Positions 26,018 to 34,448 of a DNA stretch of 39,970 bases are shown in pieces. The DNA comes from Actinoallomurus sp. Lineage in GTDB: Bacteria; Actinomycetota; Actinomycetes; Streptosporangiales; Streptosporangiaceae. Under the pieces are notes generated by a model. The model saw nothing but the letters and a program-made list of their open reading frames with translations, was not told the origin of the DNA and searched no databases. Positions within the stretch are counted from its first letter, which is position 1. The number at the start of each line of letters is the position of its first letter. The DNA lies in contig JAOPYL010000229.1 in the NCBI GenBank assembly GCA_025964625.1, positions 1-39,970 of the forward strand, given 5' to 3'. The position numbers were made by a program, and so were the translations under genes.

Positions 26018-26899
26018 TCAGACGGTGCCGGCGGTCACCTGTTCGTAGTGCGCGGCGATCTCATCGGTGGTCGTCAGCCACACATCGGAGTGCCCGGCGA
26101 TGTATTCCAGGGCGCGGTCCACGTATTTGTGCCGGAAGGGCTGATTGGCAATGAACGGGTGCAGGCAGAGGGCCATCACCCGGCCACTGTCCCTCGAGTC
26201 CTCGAACAACTGATCGAACTGGTCGATGACGACCTGGAGGAAATCTGGACCGTTCAGACCGTTGCCGAGGAAGAGTGTGATGTCGTTGGTCTCCATGGAG
26301 TACGGGACGCTCAGCATGCCCGGCACGTTGAGCCGATACGGCTGGTCGTCGTTGCTCCAGTCCAGCACATACTTCAGGCCGAGTTCGGCCAGCAGGCTCG
26401 GCGTCTCGAAGGTCTCGGTGAGGGCGGGCCCCATCCAGCCCCGCGGCCGTGTCCCGGTCGCCGCCTCGATCGTCGTGACGACCTCGGTGAGGTAGGCCGC
26501 TTCCTCGTCCCGGGTCATCCCGGCCTGGAAGGTGGAGTTGTCCCGGCCGTGGGCGAGCCATGCCCAGTCGCGCTCCAGGCCGGCTTTGATGATCTGGGGA
26601 TAACGGCTGCAAACGTCGGAGTTCAGGAGCACGCTCGCCCGCAGGCCGTACCGGTCGAGGGTCTGGATCATCCGCCAGATCCCGACCCTCGGGCCGTAGT
26701 CGCGCCAGCCGTAGTTCAGCGCGTCTGGGACGAGGGCCGTCGTCCCGCCGAAGATGCTGGTGGACGGGCGGTCGATCTGGTAGTGCTCGATATTGAGGCC
26801 GACGTAAAAGGCGACGCGTGCGCCACCGGGCCATGTGATCGGCGCGCGCTCGATGATGGGGCTGTAGTCGAACAGTGGGTTGTCCATGACTCCTGCCAT
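26018..26899 (-). CDS. Polysaccharide-deacetylase-fold hydrolase; candidate cyclic imide hydrolase (imidase)
   Basis: A 293-residue cytoplasmic NodB-like protein with no signal peptide. It lacks the TFDDG motif of true polysaccharide deacetylases and instead resembles PuuE-type hydrolases of small cyclic amides: YVGLNIEHY with Glu38-His39, NYGWRDYGPRVGIWRM (62-77), AHGRDNST with His117, and CLHPFIANQPFRHKYVDRAL with His247. Bacterial imidases of similar length and fold have been reported (from memory, Pseudomonas). It follows the isochorismatase-type amidase by 71 nt on the same strand, so the two probably form an operon. Opening a cyclic imide to a half-amide for the downstream amidase is my inference; allantoinase-like activity is the alternative. 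ATG 26887 is a second start candidate. Confidence 0.82.
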   Translation of the reverse strand: MAGVMDNPLFDYSPIIERAPITWPGGARVAFYVGLNIEHYQIDRPSTSIFGGTTALVPDALNYGWRDYGPRVGIWRMIQTLDRYGLRASVLLNSDVCSRYPQIIKAGLERDWAWLAHGRDNSTFQAGMTRDEEAAYLTEVVTTIEAATGTRPRGWMGPALTETFETPSLLAELGLKYVLDWSNDDQPYRLNVPGMLSVPYSMETNDITLFLGNGLNGPDFLQVVIDQFDQLFEDSRDSGRVMALCLHPFIANQPFRHKYVDRALEYIAGHSDVWLTTTDEIAAHYEQVTAGTV

Positions 26900-26970
26900 T
26901 CAGTCAGAGGAACCTATGGCGGCCGCCCTGACCGGGTGGCGCGCCGTGTCGCCGATCAGTTCCAATCGGC

Positions 26971-27633
26971 CTACGGAGCCCCGAGCCCCTCCAGATAGGC
27001 GACGCCCTCGTCGAGGGAGACGACGTCGGCGTACTTCTTGTCGAGGTCGAACAGCGCTTGGGCGTGGGCCGCGGCGGAACGGTCGGCCACCGCCTCACGC
27101 AGGATTATGGGCCGGAAGCCCAACTGCACCGCGTCTACGGCGGTGGCCCGGACGCAACCGCTGGTGGAGCAGCCCACGAGCAGGACGGTGTCGACACGGC
27201 GCGCCGTCAGCCGGGACGCGAGGTCGGTGCCGAAGAACGCGCTCGCGTATTTCTTCATCACAATGGCTTCGTCCGGGGTACGCCCCAGCCGATCGTCCAC
27301 CTGGACGGCGGGAGAGCCGGGACGCAGGATCGACAGGCCCTTCATCTTGTAGGCCCAGAGCCCGGCGTCCTTCAGGTCGGGCTCCTCGTACCAAAGGGTG
27401 GTGAAGAAGGTCGGGATCTTAACCGAGCGGGCCGCCGACAGGACCACTCCGGCCGCCTCGACCTCGGCATCCATGCCGGCGCCCAGAGGCGACGACGGGT
27501 CGGTGAAGGCGTTCACCACATCGACGACGACAAGGGCCGGTCTCTCACCGAACCCGAGCCGTCCGCCGAAACCGCGTTCGGTGAACAGCCGCTCGTCGTC
27601 ATGCGCCATACCCGCCGCTGCCGTTTCGTTCAC
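26971..27633 (-). CDS. Isochorismatase-family amidohydrolase; candidate half-amidase
   Basis: A 220-residue cysteine hydrolase. The triad is visible: Asp38 in LVVVDVVNAFTDP, Lys128 in MKKYASAFFGTDL and Cys160 in GCSTSGCVRATAVDAVQLGF. It is closest in style to N-carbamoylsarcosine and maleamate amidohydrolases, which split amides of small acids. GTG 27633 is chosen for GAGGAGG immediately upstream; the frame opens to 27732, across the operator. It is transcribed towards the deacetylase-fold gene and divergently from the importer operon. A diverged copy of the regulon motif lies 50 nt upstream. With the imidase-like neighbour it could convert a half-amide (for example phthalamate) to the diacid and ammonia; this is inference. 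Confidence 0.85.
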   Translation of the reverse strand: MNETAAAGMAHDDERLFTERGFGGRLGFGERPALVVVDVVNAFTDPSSPLGAGMDAEVEAAGVVLSAARSVKIPTFFTTLWYEEPDLKDAGLWAYKMKGLSILRPGSPAVQVDDRLGRTPDEAIVMKKYASAFFGTDLASRLTARRVDTVLLVGCSTSGCVRATAVDAVQLGFRPIILREAVADRSAAAHAQALFDLDKKYADVVSLDEGVAYLEGLGAP

Positions 27634-27682
27634 GCACGCCTCCTCGAGGCCGTCGGCCTGTTGTTGCGGGACTGTACTGCAC

Positions 27683-27701
27683 TGCAGAGGCTGTGTCTGC
27701 C
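27683..27701. promoter_or_regulatory. Regulon motif site 1 (diverged), before the amidase
   Basis: TGCAGA-N7-TCTGCC differs at the second and last positions from the TACAGA-N7-TCTGCA found three times elsewhere in the island; its left arm TGCAGA is an exact complement of a TCTGCA arm. TGTACTGC begins exactly 10 nt before it, as it does at site 4. It lies 50 nt upstream of the amidase start. Probably an IclR operator. Confidence 0.5.
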
Positions 27702-27845
27702 CCTCAGAGGAAATGAGTTTGCCTTGGTCCACGCACGCCGGATGACAGGCGCGGCCGCCTGGTCAGCGTCACGTATCCCGGCGTGCACAGGGAGTAGGTC
27801 TCGATCCAGACGCGGGTCTTGACGTCGTCTACAACGGCGCTGTAT

Positions 27846-27864
27846 TACAGAAAACCATTCTGCA
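27846..27864. promoter_or_regulatory. Regulon motif site 2, before the importer operon
   Basis: TACAGA-N7-TCTGCA, a gapped inverted repeat of TRCAGA half-sites, 130 nt upstream of the substrate-binding protein start. All 12 fixed positions match sites 3 and 4, while the spacers differ. Likely bound by the island's IclR regulator. Confidence 0.68.
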
Positions 27865-27993
27865 AGAAAGAATTCCATCCAAGGACGAGATCCATACACC
27901 GCAGTGGGTGGGAGTCTCGCCACGGTCAAGCGCCATGAACCATTTACGGCGGATCCGGATGGGTGCGTGTGCAGCACCCGGAGAGGAGCGGCG

Positions 27994-29160
27994 ATGCGCC
28001 GACCGGCGAGGAGAGCGCGGGTGGTGGCGCCCGCGGCGGCCCTCCTGCTGATTTCCGCCGCAGGCTGCGGAAATCTGTCGGCGACGACCAAGGACCGGGC
28101 CTATACGGTCGGGGTCGTCACGAGCCAGACGGGCGGCGCGAGCCAACTCGGGCTCGGAGAGTTGCGCGGTGCCCGGCTCGCGGCGGAGTACGTCAACGCG
28201 CACGGCGGTATCAACGGCCACCGGCTCAGGCTGATCACCGCCGATGACCAGAGCAATCCCCAGCAGGCGGTGCTCGCGACACGCCGGATGATCGGCAAGG
28301 TGGACGCGATCATCGGTTCGTCGGTGTCCGGTGACTGCAACGCCATGATCCCGCTGACCACCAGCGCACACTTGGTGCATTACTGCCTGTCGCCGGGTAT
28401 CAAGCCGAAGCCCGGCTCGTCGGTCTGGTCGGCCAGCGCGCATACCGTGACGCTCGCGCAGCGAGCCATGGAGTACTGGAAGAACCAGTCCATCACCCGT
28501 ATCGGGCTCATCTACTCAACCGACGCGAGCGGGGAAGACGGTGCCGCAGCGGTCCGCAAGGCCGCCGCCGGCCAAAAGGGCATGCTGGTCACCGCCGATG
28601 TCGGCTACGACCCCACCGCCGTGTCGATCACGTCGCAACTGCAGAAGGTGGCGTCGAGCAGGCCGCAGGCACTGGTCCTGTGGTCGACCGGCGCGGGGGC
28701 CGGGGTCGCTTTGAAGGGCATCAGCCAGATGGGACTCGACCTCCCCGTCGTGACGACCGATGGCAACGCCACCTACGCGTTCGTGCGGCGCATCGCCGAC
28801 TACATGCCGAAGACGCTGCTCATCCCCGCCACCCAGGACTTCTGGTGGGAGCACTCCACGCGGGGGTCGGCGACGCGATCACTGGAGCAGGCCTACCACC
28901 GGCGGTACCACGAGAAGTACGGCGAGGAGCCGGACTTCGGCCCCGGCGTCGCCTACGACGCCATGCTGCTTGTCGGCGACGCGATGCGGCGTGCCGAGGG
29001 CACCCCAGGCGGGGTCAGGCACGCACTCGAACGCGAGAGCGGCTTCCCCGGTGTGGTGGGCACCTACCGCTTCAGCCCCGCCGACCACCGCGGCCTGACC
29101 ATCGATGACGTGGCGATGGTCCGCGTCACCCGCGCCGGCTTCAGCTACGTCGGAAGGTAG
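27994..29160 (+). CDS. ABC importer substrate-binding lipoprotein, branched-chain amino acid type
   Basis: A 388-residue lipoprotein. Basic start, hydrophobic core and lipobox SAAGC with Cys25 as the lipidated residue. The mature part is a Peripla_BP_6 domain: YTVGVVTSQTGGASQLGLGE, then EYVNAHGGINGHRLRLITAD and QAVLATRRMIGKVDAIIGSS. It captures the substrate outside the membrane for the following permeases. GAGAGGAG fixes ATG 27994. First of five importer genes packed with overlaps or a 12-nt gap. Liv-type importers in aromatic islands usually carry aromatic acids, and here the target is probably the diacid or its half-amide. Confidence 0.9.
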   Translation: MRRPARRARVVAPAAALLLISAAGCGNLSATTKDRAYTVGVVTSQTGGASQLGLGELRGARLAAEYVNAHGGINGHRLRLITADDQSNPQQAVLATRRMIGKVDAIIGSSVSGDCNAMIPLTTSAHLVHYCLSPGIKPKPGSSVWSASAHTVTLAQRAMEYWKNQSITRIGLIYSTDASGEDGAAAVRKAAAGQKGMLVTADVGYDPTAVSITSQLQKVASSRPQALVLWSTGAGAGVALKGISQMGLDLPVVTTDGNATYAFVRRIADYMPKTLLIPATQDFWWEHSTRGSATRSLEQAYHRRYHEKYGEEPDFGPGVAYDAMLLVGDAMRRAEGTPGGVRHALERESGFPGVVGTYRFSPADHRGLTIDDVAMVRVTRAGFSYVGR

Positions 29161-29172
29161 GAAGGCCACATT

Positions 29173-30057
29173 GTGAACATGGTGGACTCGATTCAAGTCG
29201 TCCTGGGCGGGCTCATCGTGGGGTGCGTCTACGCCTTGATCGCGGTGGGAATGTCGCTGATCTACTCCGTCAGCCGGATCATCAACCTGGCGCAGGGCGG
29301 CTTCGTGGTGCTGGCGGCGCTGACGGCGGTGTCGCTGCAGCAGCGGCTGGGCACGTCGCCTTTCGTCGTGCTCGTCCTGGTGGTCTTGATTTTCACAGTC
29401 GGGCTCGGCGCGGTCGACATCGTGGTGATGCGGCCCGCCGCCCGCCGGGCCACCCCAGACCAGGTGCTGCTCGTCACCGTCGGCGTGCTGCAGACGATCG
29501 GCGGTCTGCTGCTCCTCCTCTGGGGCAGCCTGCCGTACACGATGCAGCCGTTCACCGGCGCGAAGCCGCTGGTGATCGGCGGCGTGAAGATCGCGACGCA
29601 GTACTTCTGGATCGTCGGCGCACTGGCGCTCGCCGTGGCCGGGCTGTGGTTCCTGCTGCACCGAACCGGCCTCGGGCTCACCATGCGGGCCACCGCCCAG
29701 AACCCCGAGGCGGCGCGGTTGAACGGCGTGGACGTCGACCGCGTCCGGCTCATCGCGTTCGGCATCTCCGGCGCGATGGCGGCGTTGGCCGGCGCGACCG
29801 TCATTCCCATGACGTTCCTGCAGTTCGACACCGTCACGCCGTACGCGGTGACCGGGTTCATCGCCGCGGTGATCGGGGGCCTCGGCAGCACCGCCGGGGC
29901 GGTGGCCGGGGGGCTGCTGCTTGGTGTGCTCGAAGGCGTGTTCAGCCGTTACACCTCCAGTTCGCTCGCCGAGGTCGCGGCGATCGCCGTACTCATCATC
30001 CTGCTGCTTCTGCGTCCGGCCGGCCTGTTCGGCCGAGTGAGTGAGGTACGCCGGTGA
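29173..30057 (+). CDS. Branched-chain amino acid-type ABC permease, LivH-like
   Basis: A 294-residue inner-membrane permease with about eight helices. YALIAVGMSLIYSVSRIINL and AQGGFVVL form the conserved LivH start; GLGLTMRATAQNPEAARLNG is the cytoplasmic coupling loop that contacts the ATPases. GTG at 29173 follows AGGAAGG at good spacing; ATG 29179 is an alternative. Its stop overlaps the GTG of the LivM-like gene (GTGA). Confidence 0.9.
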   Translation: MNMVDSIQVVLGGLIVGCVYALIAVGMSLIYSVSRIINLAQGGFVVLAALTAVSLQQRLGTSPFVVLVLVVLIFTVGLGAVDIVVMRPAARRATPDQVLLVTVGVLQTIGGLLLLLWGSLPYTMQPFTGAKPLVIGGVKIATQYFWIVGALALAVAGLWFLLHRTGLGLTMRATAQNPEAARLNGVDVDRVRLIAFGISGAMAALAGATVIPMTFLQFDTVTPYAVTGFIAAVIGGLGSTAGAVAGGLLLGVLEGVFSRYTSSSLAEVAAIAVLIILLLLRPAGLFGRVSEVRR

Positions 30058-31058
30058 GTATCCAGATGGACAGCCGGTCGCCGGTCACGCCACCGGAGGG
30101 CGGCGGCCAGGGCGGCTCGCGGACCGAGCGAGGGCTACGGCCCGCGCTTGCCGCCGTCGGCCTGGTCGTCGCCTTGGCCCTGCCGTACGTGCTGCCGGGA
30201 ACTACGAGCCTGCTTGTCATCGTGGGCGTGTTCTTCCTGATCGTGCTGGGCCTGAACCTGCTCATGGGCCAAGCCGGCCAGACGTCGCTCGGGCAGACGC
30301 TGTTCATGGCGATCGGCGGGTACGGCGCGGGCCTTCTCGCGCTCAAGCTGCACTGGCCCACGGCGCTCGCGGCCGCCGGCATGGCGGTCGTCTCCGCCGG
30401 CGTGGCCGCCGTCCTCGGCGCGGCGTTCCTCCGGCTGCGCGGCTACTACCTCGCCCTGGCCACGCTCGGGCTGGCCGTGATCACCCAGAACCTCGCCACC
30501 GGGCTCGGTCCGCTGACCGGAGGGCCTTCGGGGTTGGTCGGCATCCCGAGCCTGCGGCTCGGGCCGATCGTGTTCTTCTCCGACCAGGCGAACTACTACC
30601 TGGTGCTCGTCGTCTGCGGGCTCGGCGCCTGGTTCGTCGGGAACCTGCAACGCGGCCAGACCGGCCGGGCGCTGTCGGCCATCGCCGCCGACCCGCAGGC
30701 CGCCGCCATGCTCGGGATCAAACCGTCCCGGTACAAGACCAGAGCGTTCGTCGTGTCGGCGGTCTTCGCCTCCCTCGGCGGCAGCCTGTACGCCTTCTAC
30801 TTCCGCTTCATCTCTCCGGAGATGGTGGGGGTGACGGTGGCGTTCGCCATCGTCATCATGCTGACCCTCGGCGGCGCGCGGACGCTGGCCGGCCCCCTCA
30901 TCGGCGCCCTACTGCTGCAGGGACTGCCCATGGCCGGGCAGCGCGTCGCTCTGTGGGAGCCCCTCGTGGCCGGGCTGGTGCTGATCGTCATCGTCACCTA
31001 TTTCCCGCTCGGCATCTGGGGCGGGACACGCGCTCTGATCGGGAGGTGGCGGCCATGA
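30054..31058 (+). CDS. Branched-chain amino acid-type ABC permease, LivM-like
   Basis: A 334-residue permease with a short cytoplasmic N-terminus and about ten helices. NLLMGQAGQTSLGQTLFMAI and GYYLALATLGLAVITQNLA are LivM hallmarks; GRALSAIAADPQAAAMLGIK is the coupling loop. It pairs with the LivH-like protein in the channel. GTG start within GTGA of the previous stop; its own stop overlaps the LivG-like ATG (ATGA). Confidence 0.9.
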   Translation: MSIQMDSRSPVTPPEGGGQGGSRTERGLRPALAAVGLVVALALPYVLPGTTSLLVIVGVFFLIVLGLNLLMGQAGQTSLGQTLFMAIGGYGAGLLALKLHWPTALAAAGMAVVSAGVAAVLGAAFLRLRGYYLALATLGLAVITQNLATGLGPLTGGPSGLVGIPSLRLGPIVFFSDQANYYLVLVVCGLGAWFVGNLQRGQTGRALSAIAADPQAAAMLGIKPSRYKTRAFVVSAVFASLGGSLYAFYFRFISPEMVGVTVAFAIVIMLTLGGARTLAGPLIGALLLQGLPMAGQRVALWEPLVAGLVLIVIVTYFPLGIWGGTRALIGRWRP

Positions 31059-31831
31059 CCGAACCCCTGCTGGCGGTCGAGGATCTGACGCGCCGTTTCG
31101 GCGGGCTCACCGCCGTGAACGACGTGAGCTGCGGCGTCGAGCCGGGCACGATCCTCGGCGTCATCGGGCCGAACGGCGCCGGCAAGACGACGCTGCTCGA
31201 TCTGATCACCGGTTTCACCCGGCCCGACGCAGGCACGGTCCGCTTCGCCGGCCGGGACATCGGCGGCATCGAGCCGTACCGGCTGCCTTCCCTCGGCCTG
31301 ATGCGGACCTTCCAGTCCGCCCGCCTGGTCCCCGAGCTGACCGTACGCGAAAACGTCATGCTCGGGGCCTACCGGTTCACCAGGTCCCGCTTCCTCTCCG
31401 ACGGGCTGCGGCTGCCGGTGTCGCGGCGGGAGGAACGCGGCCTGGCCGCCCGCGCCGACGAACTGCTGCGATTCCTGGAGCTCCAAGGCGTCGCGGACCG
31501 GATAGCCATCGACCTGCCCGCCGGGGTCCAGCACCTGGTCGAAGTCGGCCGGGGGTTGGCCGGCGGCCCGCGTCTGCTCATGCTGGACGAGCCGGCCGCA
31601 GGGCTGGACGACACCGAGACGGCCGAACTCGGCGAGGTCCTCCGGGCCGTACGGACCGGCGGGATCGCGGTCGTGCTGATCGAGCACAACATCGACCTGG
31701 TGATGAACATCAGCGACCGGGTGCTGGTGCTCGACGCCGGCGTGGCCATCGCAGACGGAGCGCCGGAGCGCGTACGCGCCGACGCGGCTGTGATCGCCGC
31801 CTATCTCGGTGAGGAAGGCAGGGACACATGA
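31055..31831 (+). CDS. ABC importer ATPase, LivG-like, with unusual signature motif
   Basis: A 258-residue ATPase. Walker A is GPNGAGKTT (about 34-42), the Q-loop follows MRTFQSARL, Walker B is LLMLDEPAAGLDD and the switch histidine is in VVLIEHNIDLV. The signature, normally LSYGQ or LSGGQ, reads LPAGVQHLVEVGRGLA here, so the second and third positions (and the glycine pair) are changed. The partner ATPase keeps a canonical signature, so one of the two composite ATP sites may be degenerate. ATGA overlaps join it to both neighbours. Confidence 0.9.
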   Translation: MTEPLLAVEDLTRRFGGLTAVNDVSCGVEPGTILGVIGPNGAGKTTLLDLITGFTRPDAGTVRFAGRDIGGIEPYRLPSLGLMRTFQSARLVPELTVRENVMLGAYRFTRSRFLSDGLRLPVSRREERGLAARADELLRFLELQGVADRIAIDLPAGVQHLVEVGRGLAGGPRLLMLDEPAAGLDDTETAELGEVLRAVRTGGIAVVLIEHNIDLVMNISDRVLVLDAGVAIADGAPERVRADAAVIAAYLGEEGRDT

Positions 31832-32622
31832 CGACGCTCACCGTCCGCGCCTTGGAGGCCCGCTACGGCCGGATCCGCGCGGTGCGCGACGCCGGTTTGG
31901 AAGCGGCCGAGGGCGAGATCGTGGCGCTGATCGGGGCGAACGGCGCCGGCAAGACGACACTGCTGCGCTGTCTCGCCGGGCTGCACCGGCCGTCGGCGGG
32001 CAGCATCCGCATCGACGGGCAGGAGGTCGCCGGGGTGGCCGCGCACAAGATGACCTCCTACGGCCTCGCGCTGGTACCTGAGGGCCGTCAGTTGTTCGGC
32101 GACCTGACCGTGGCCGAGAACCTGCGTATGGGCATGTACGGCACGGGCATCCGCTCGGCCGCCGGGGTGAACGAGCGGATGGAAGGGATCTACGAGATGT
32201 TCCCCGTCCTGCGCGACTTCTCCGGGCACCGGGCCGGCCTGATGTCCGGCGGCCAGCAGCAGATGCTCGCGATCGGCCGCGCCCTCATCAGACGGCCGCG
32301 GATTCTGCTGTTCGACGAGCCGTCGCTCGGCCTCGCACCGCGCATCGTCACGCAGATCCTGCGGAGCGTGCAGTCCCTGGCGGCGACCGGTGTGACGGTA
32401 CTGCTGTCGGAACAGAACGCCACCGCCGCGCTGCGCATCGCCGACCGGGGCGTCGTCATGGAGAACGGCCGGATCACCCGGACCGCGCCCGCCGCCGAGC
32501 TGCTGGCCGACGACGACGTGAGCCATCACTATCTGGGCCGCGGCCAGGAGGAGACGGCCCCGGCCGGCATACGCGTGCTGCCCGAAAACCTCGACGGCGG
32601 CCTGCTGTTCGCCCGAAATTAG
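31828..32622 (+). CDS. ABC importer ATPase, LivF-like
   Basis: A 264-residue ATPase. Walker A GANGAGKTT (about 31-39), canonical signature MSGGQQQMLAIGRAL, Walker B ILLFDEPSLGLAP and LLSEQNATAALRIAD with the switch region Gln in place of the usual His, as in LivF. The last 25 residues extend beyond the core. It completes the importer; a symmetric terminator follows 38 nt later. Confidence 0.92.
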   Translation: MTTLTVRALEARYGRIRAVRDAGLEAAEGEIVALIGANGAGKTTLLRCLAGLHRPSAGSIRIDGQEVAGVAAHKMTSYGLALVPEGRQLFGDLTVAENLRMGMYGTGIRSAAGVNERMEGIYEMFPVLRDFSGHRAGLMSGGQQQMLAIGRALIRRPRILLFDEPSLGLAPRIVTQILRSVQSLAATGVTVLLSEQNATAALRIADRGVVMENGRITRTAPAAELLADDDVSHHYLGRGQEETAPAGIRVLPENLDGGLLFARN

Positions 32623-32659
32623 CGTCGAGCACCGGACAGGGGCGTCGGCGCGGGTCCGT

Positions 32660-32689
32660 GCGGCCCGACCGCGACGCGGTACGGGCCGC
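32660..32689. terminator. Bidirectional terminator between importer and iclR
   Basis: GCGGCCCG (32660-32667) pairs with CGGGCCGC (32682-32689), and ACCG pairs with CGGT inside, leaving a small loop and one bulge. It lies between the convergent LivF-like and IclR genes, 38 nt from one stop and 9 nt from the other, and probably serves both. Confidence 0.65.
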
Positions 32690-32697
32690 TCCGGGTC

Positions 32698-33513
32698 TCA
32701 GGCCTCCGCGTCGCGCCCGTGCAGGAGCTTCTCGGCCTCATCGACGACCGAGCGCAAGGTCTCGGCCACCCCCCGCATCTGCGCCGGGCTCATCCTGCTC
32801 GTGGGTACGGAGACGTTGAACGCGAACCGCGTGGGCGCGCCATGAGGACCGAACGCGACGGCCACCGACGAGACGCCCTCCTCGCTCTCTTCGGTGCTGG
32901 TCGCGAAGCCGCGGCGCTGGACCATGCCGAGTTCCTCGCGCAGCTCCGTACGTGTGCGCACGGAGTTCGGAGTGAGTCCGGCCAGATCTTCGTCGGGGTA
33001 GAGCCGTTCAAGGTCGTCGGCGTCGAGCTGGGCGAGCATCGCCTTGCCCGTAGACGTGCAGTGGGCGGGCATGGAGCGACCCAGCCGGGAGGCCACCCGG
33101 ACGGCCCGTGGGCTTTCCACCGCGTCGACGAACCGGACCATGTTCCCGTCGAGCAACCCCAGATGGACGGTCTCGGAGAGGAGGCTGTTCAGCTTCTCCA
33201 GATAGGGCCGCACGGTGGCCCGGACGTCGAACCGCTGGAGGATCGAGGCGGCAACCCCGGTCAGCGCGGTACCCGGTACGTACGCCTTCGTCCGCGGGTC
33301 CTGGCGTATGAAGCCGCGGTACTGCAGCATCGCGAGCAGCCGGTGCGCGGTCGAGGACGCGACACCGAGGTACTCGCTCACCTCGGTGAGCCGCAGATCC
33401 TTCCGCTCGCCGAGCAGAAGCACGATCTTCAGCGCGTTGTCGACCGATCCGATCGGGTACTGCGGAACCGGATTGTCCGGGGAACCTCCGCTGGTCAGTC
33501 CGGATTTCTTCAT
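32698..33513 (-). CDS. IclR family regulator of the catabolic island
   Basis: A 271-residue regulator. The winged helix-turn-helix spans about 22-82, including LTEVSEYLGVASSTAHRLLA and the DPRTKAYVPG wing. The IclR effector domain (about 95-265) has ETVHLGLLDGNMVRFVDAVE and PAHCTSTGKAMLAQL, which form the ligand pocket. It is divergent from the dioxygenase operon with site 3 in the 151-nt gap, and the same motif lies before the other three transcription units, so it is the natural candidate to bind all four. Regulators of this family control actinobacterial phthalate operons, often with the aromatic acid as effector. Whether it activates or represses cannot be read. Confidence 0.9.
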   Translation of the reverse strand: MKKSGLTSGGSPDNPVPQYPIGSVDNALKIVLLLGERKDLRLTEVSEYLGVASSTAHRLLAMLQYRGFIRQDPRTKAYVPGTALTGVAASILQRFDVRATVRPYLEKLNSLLSETVHLGLLDGNMVRFVDAVESPRAVRVASRLGRSMPAHCTSTGKAMLAQLDADDLERLYPDEDLAGLTPNSVRTRTELREELGMVQRRGFATSTEESEEGVSSVAVAFGPHGAPTRFAFNVSVPTSRMSPAQMRGVAETLRSVVDEAEKLLHGRDAEA

Positions 33514-33619
33514 AGCAGAATCCTAGAGCAATGTGCGCGGCACGTGGCCGCTTCGACCACCTATCCCTGCTCGGGACTGCCGCCGAATCCTTGACGGAAC
33601 TGCTCAGTTCGCATTATTT

Positions 33620-33638
33620 TACAGAGATAGCTTCTGCA
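33620..33638. promoter_or_regulatory. Regulon motif site 3, dioxygenase operon / iclR gap
   Basis: TACAGA-N7-TCTGCA, identical in all fixed positions to sites 2 and 4. It lies 27 nt upstream of the first operon gene and 107 nt from the iclR start. Being so close to the operon start it may overlap the transcription start, favouring repression there. Confidence 0.7.
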
Positions 33639-33664
33639 TACCAGAGATACCGGAGGTCGCGGGC

Positions 33665-34396
33665 GTGAGTGAGTTCGACTTCCTGGCCGACGCGCGTGCC
33701 GATGTCGCGCGGGCCTGCCGGATCCTCGCCCGCCAGGGCCTGGTCGACGGGATTCTCGGGCATGTCAGCCTGCGTGTCGGCAGAGACCGGCTGCTCGTTC
33801 GGTGCCGTGGCCCCCACGAGCGCGGGCTGCTGTTCACCCGGCCCGAGGACATCCGGCTGGTCGACCTGGACGGCCACGGCGACCTGGACGGCTATGCGGT
33901 GCCGAACGAACTGCCGCTGCACACGGAGGTGCTCCGCGAGCGTCCGGAGGTCGGCTGCGTCGTACACGCCCACCCGCCCAAGGTGGTGGCCGCGGACCTC
34001 GCGGGGGTGGCGTTGCGGCCGCTGGTCGGGGCCTTCAACATCCCGGCGACCCGGCTCGCGGCCGGCGGCATCCCCGTCTACGCGCGTGGCGTGCTGATCC
34101 GGCGGCGTGATCTGGCCGCCGAGATGCTCGCGGCGATGGGCGACCGGCCGGTATGCGTACTGCGCGGACACGGCCTCACCGCGACGGGCGCCACTCTTGA
34201 GCAGGCCGTCATTCGCGCGCTCAACGTGGACGAACTGGCCCGAATATGCCTGGAGGTCGCCCAGGCCGGCGGCGACCCCGCCGACCTGCCGGCCGAGGAC
34301 CTCGCCGAGCTGCCGGATCTCGGCTCGACGTTCAACGACACGCTGCTTTGGCAGTACCACACCGCCCGCCTGGCGCACGACGGCATGGACGTCTGA
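33665..34396 (+). CDS. Class II aldolase/adducin-family protein, probable aromatic acid decarboxylase
   Basis: A 243-residue zinc enzyme. NELPLHTEVL carries Glu82 and His86, VVHAHPP gives metal ligands His101 and His103, and LRGHGLTATGATLE gives His169. Actinobacterial phthalate operons encode a class II aldolase-fold 3,4-dihydroxyphthalate 2-decarboxylase (PhtC/PadC), and this gene opens the operon here, so decarboxylation of a dihydroxy-aromatic diacid is the first guess. A true aldolase acting on a ring-cleavage product is the alternative. GTG 33665 follows GGAGGT. The frame opens back to 33533, across the operator. Confidence 0.85.
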   Translation: MSEFDFLADARADVARACRILARQGLVDGILGHVSLRVGRDRLLVRCRGPHERGLLFTRPEDIRLVDLDGHGDLDGYAVPNELPLHTEVLRERPEVGCVVHAHPPKVVAADLAGVALRPLVGAFNIPATRLAAGGIPVYARGVLIRRRDLAAEMLAAMGDRPVCVLRGHGLTATGATLEQAVIRALNVDELARICLEVAQAGGDPADLPAEDLAELPDLGSTFNDTLLWQYHTARLAHDGMDV

Positions 34397-34448
34397 CCGT
34401 CCATGCCCACCGGCCCCTCGGCGGACCGCGAGAAAGGTAGCTCATTCG

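Larger units (their letters stand above)
27634..27993. promoter_or_regulatory. Divergent control region of amidase and importer operons
   Basis: A 360-nt region with no gene, holding a regulon motif near each end: one for the leftward amidase (27683-27701) and one for the rightward importer (27846-27864). The importer's in-frame upstream extension to 27904 lacks a ribosome binding site. Confidence 0.6.
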
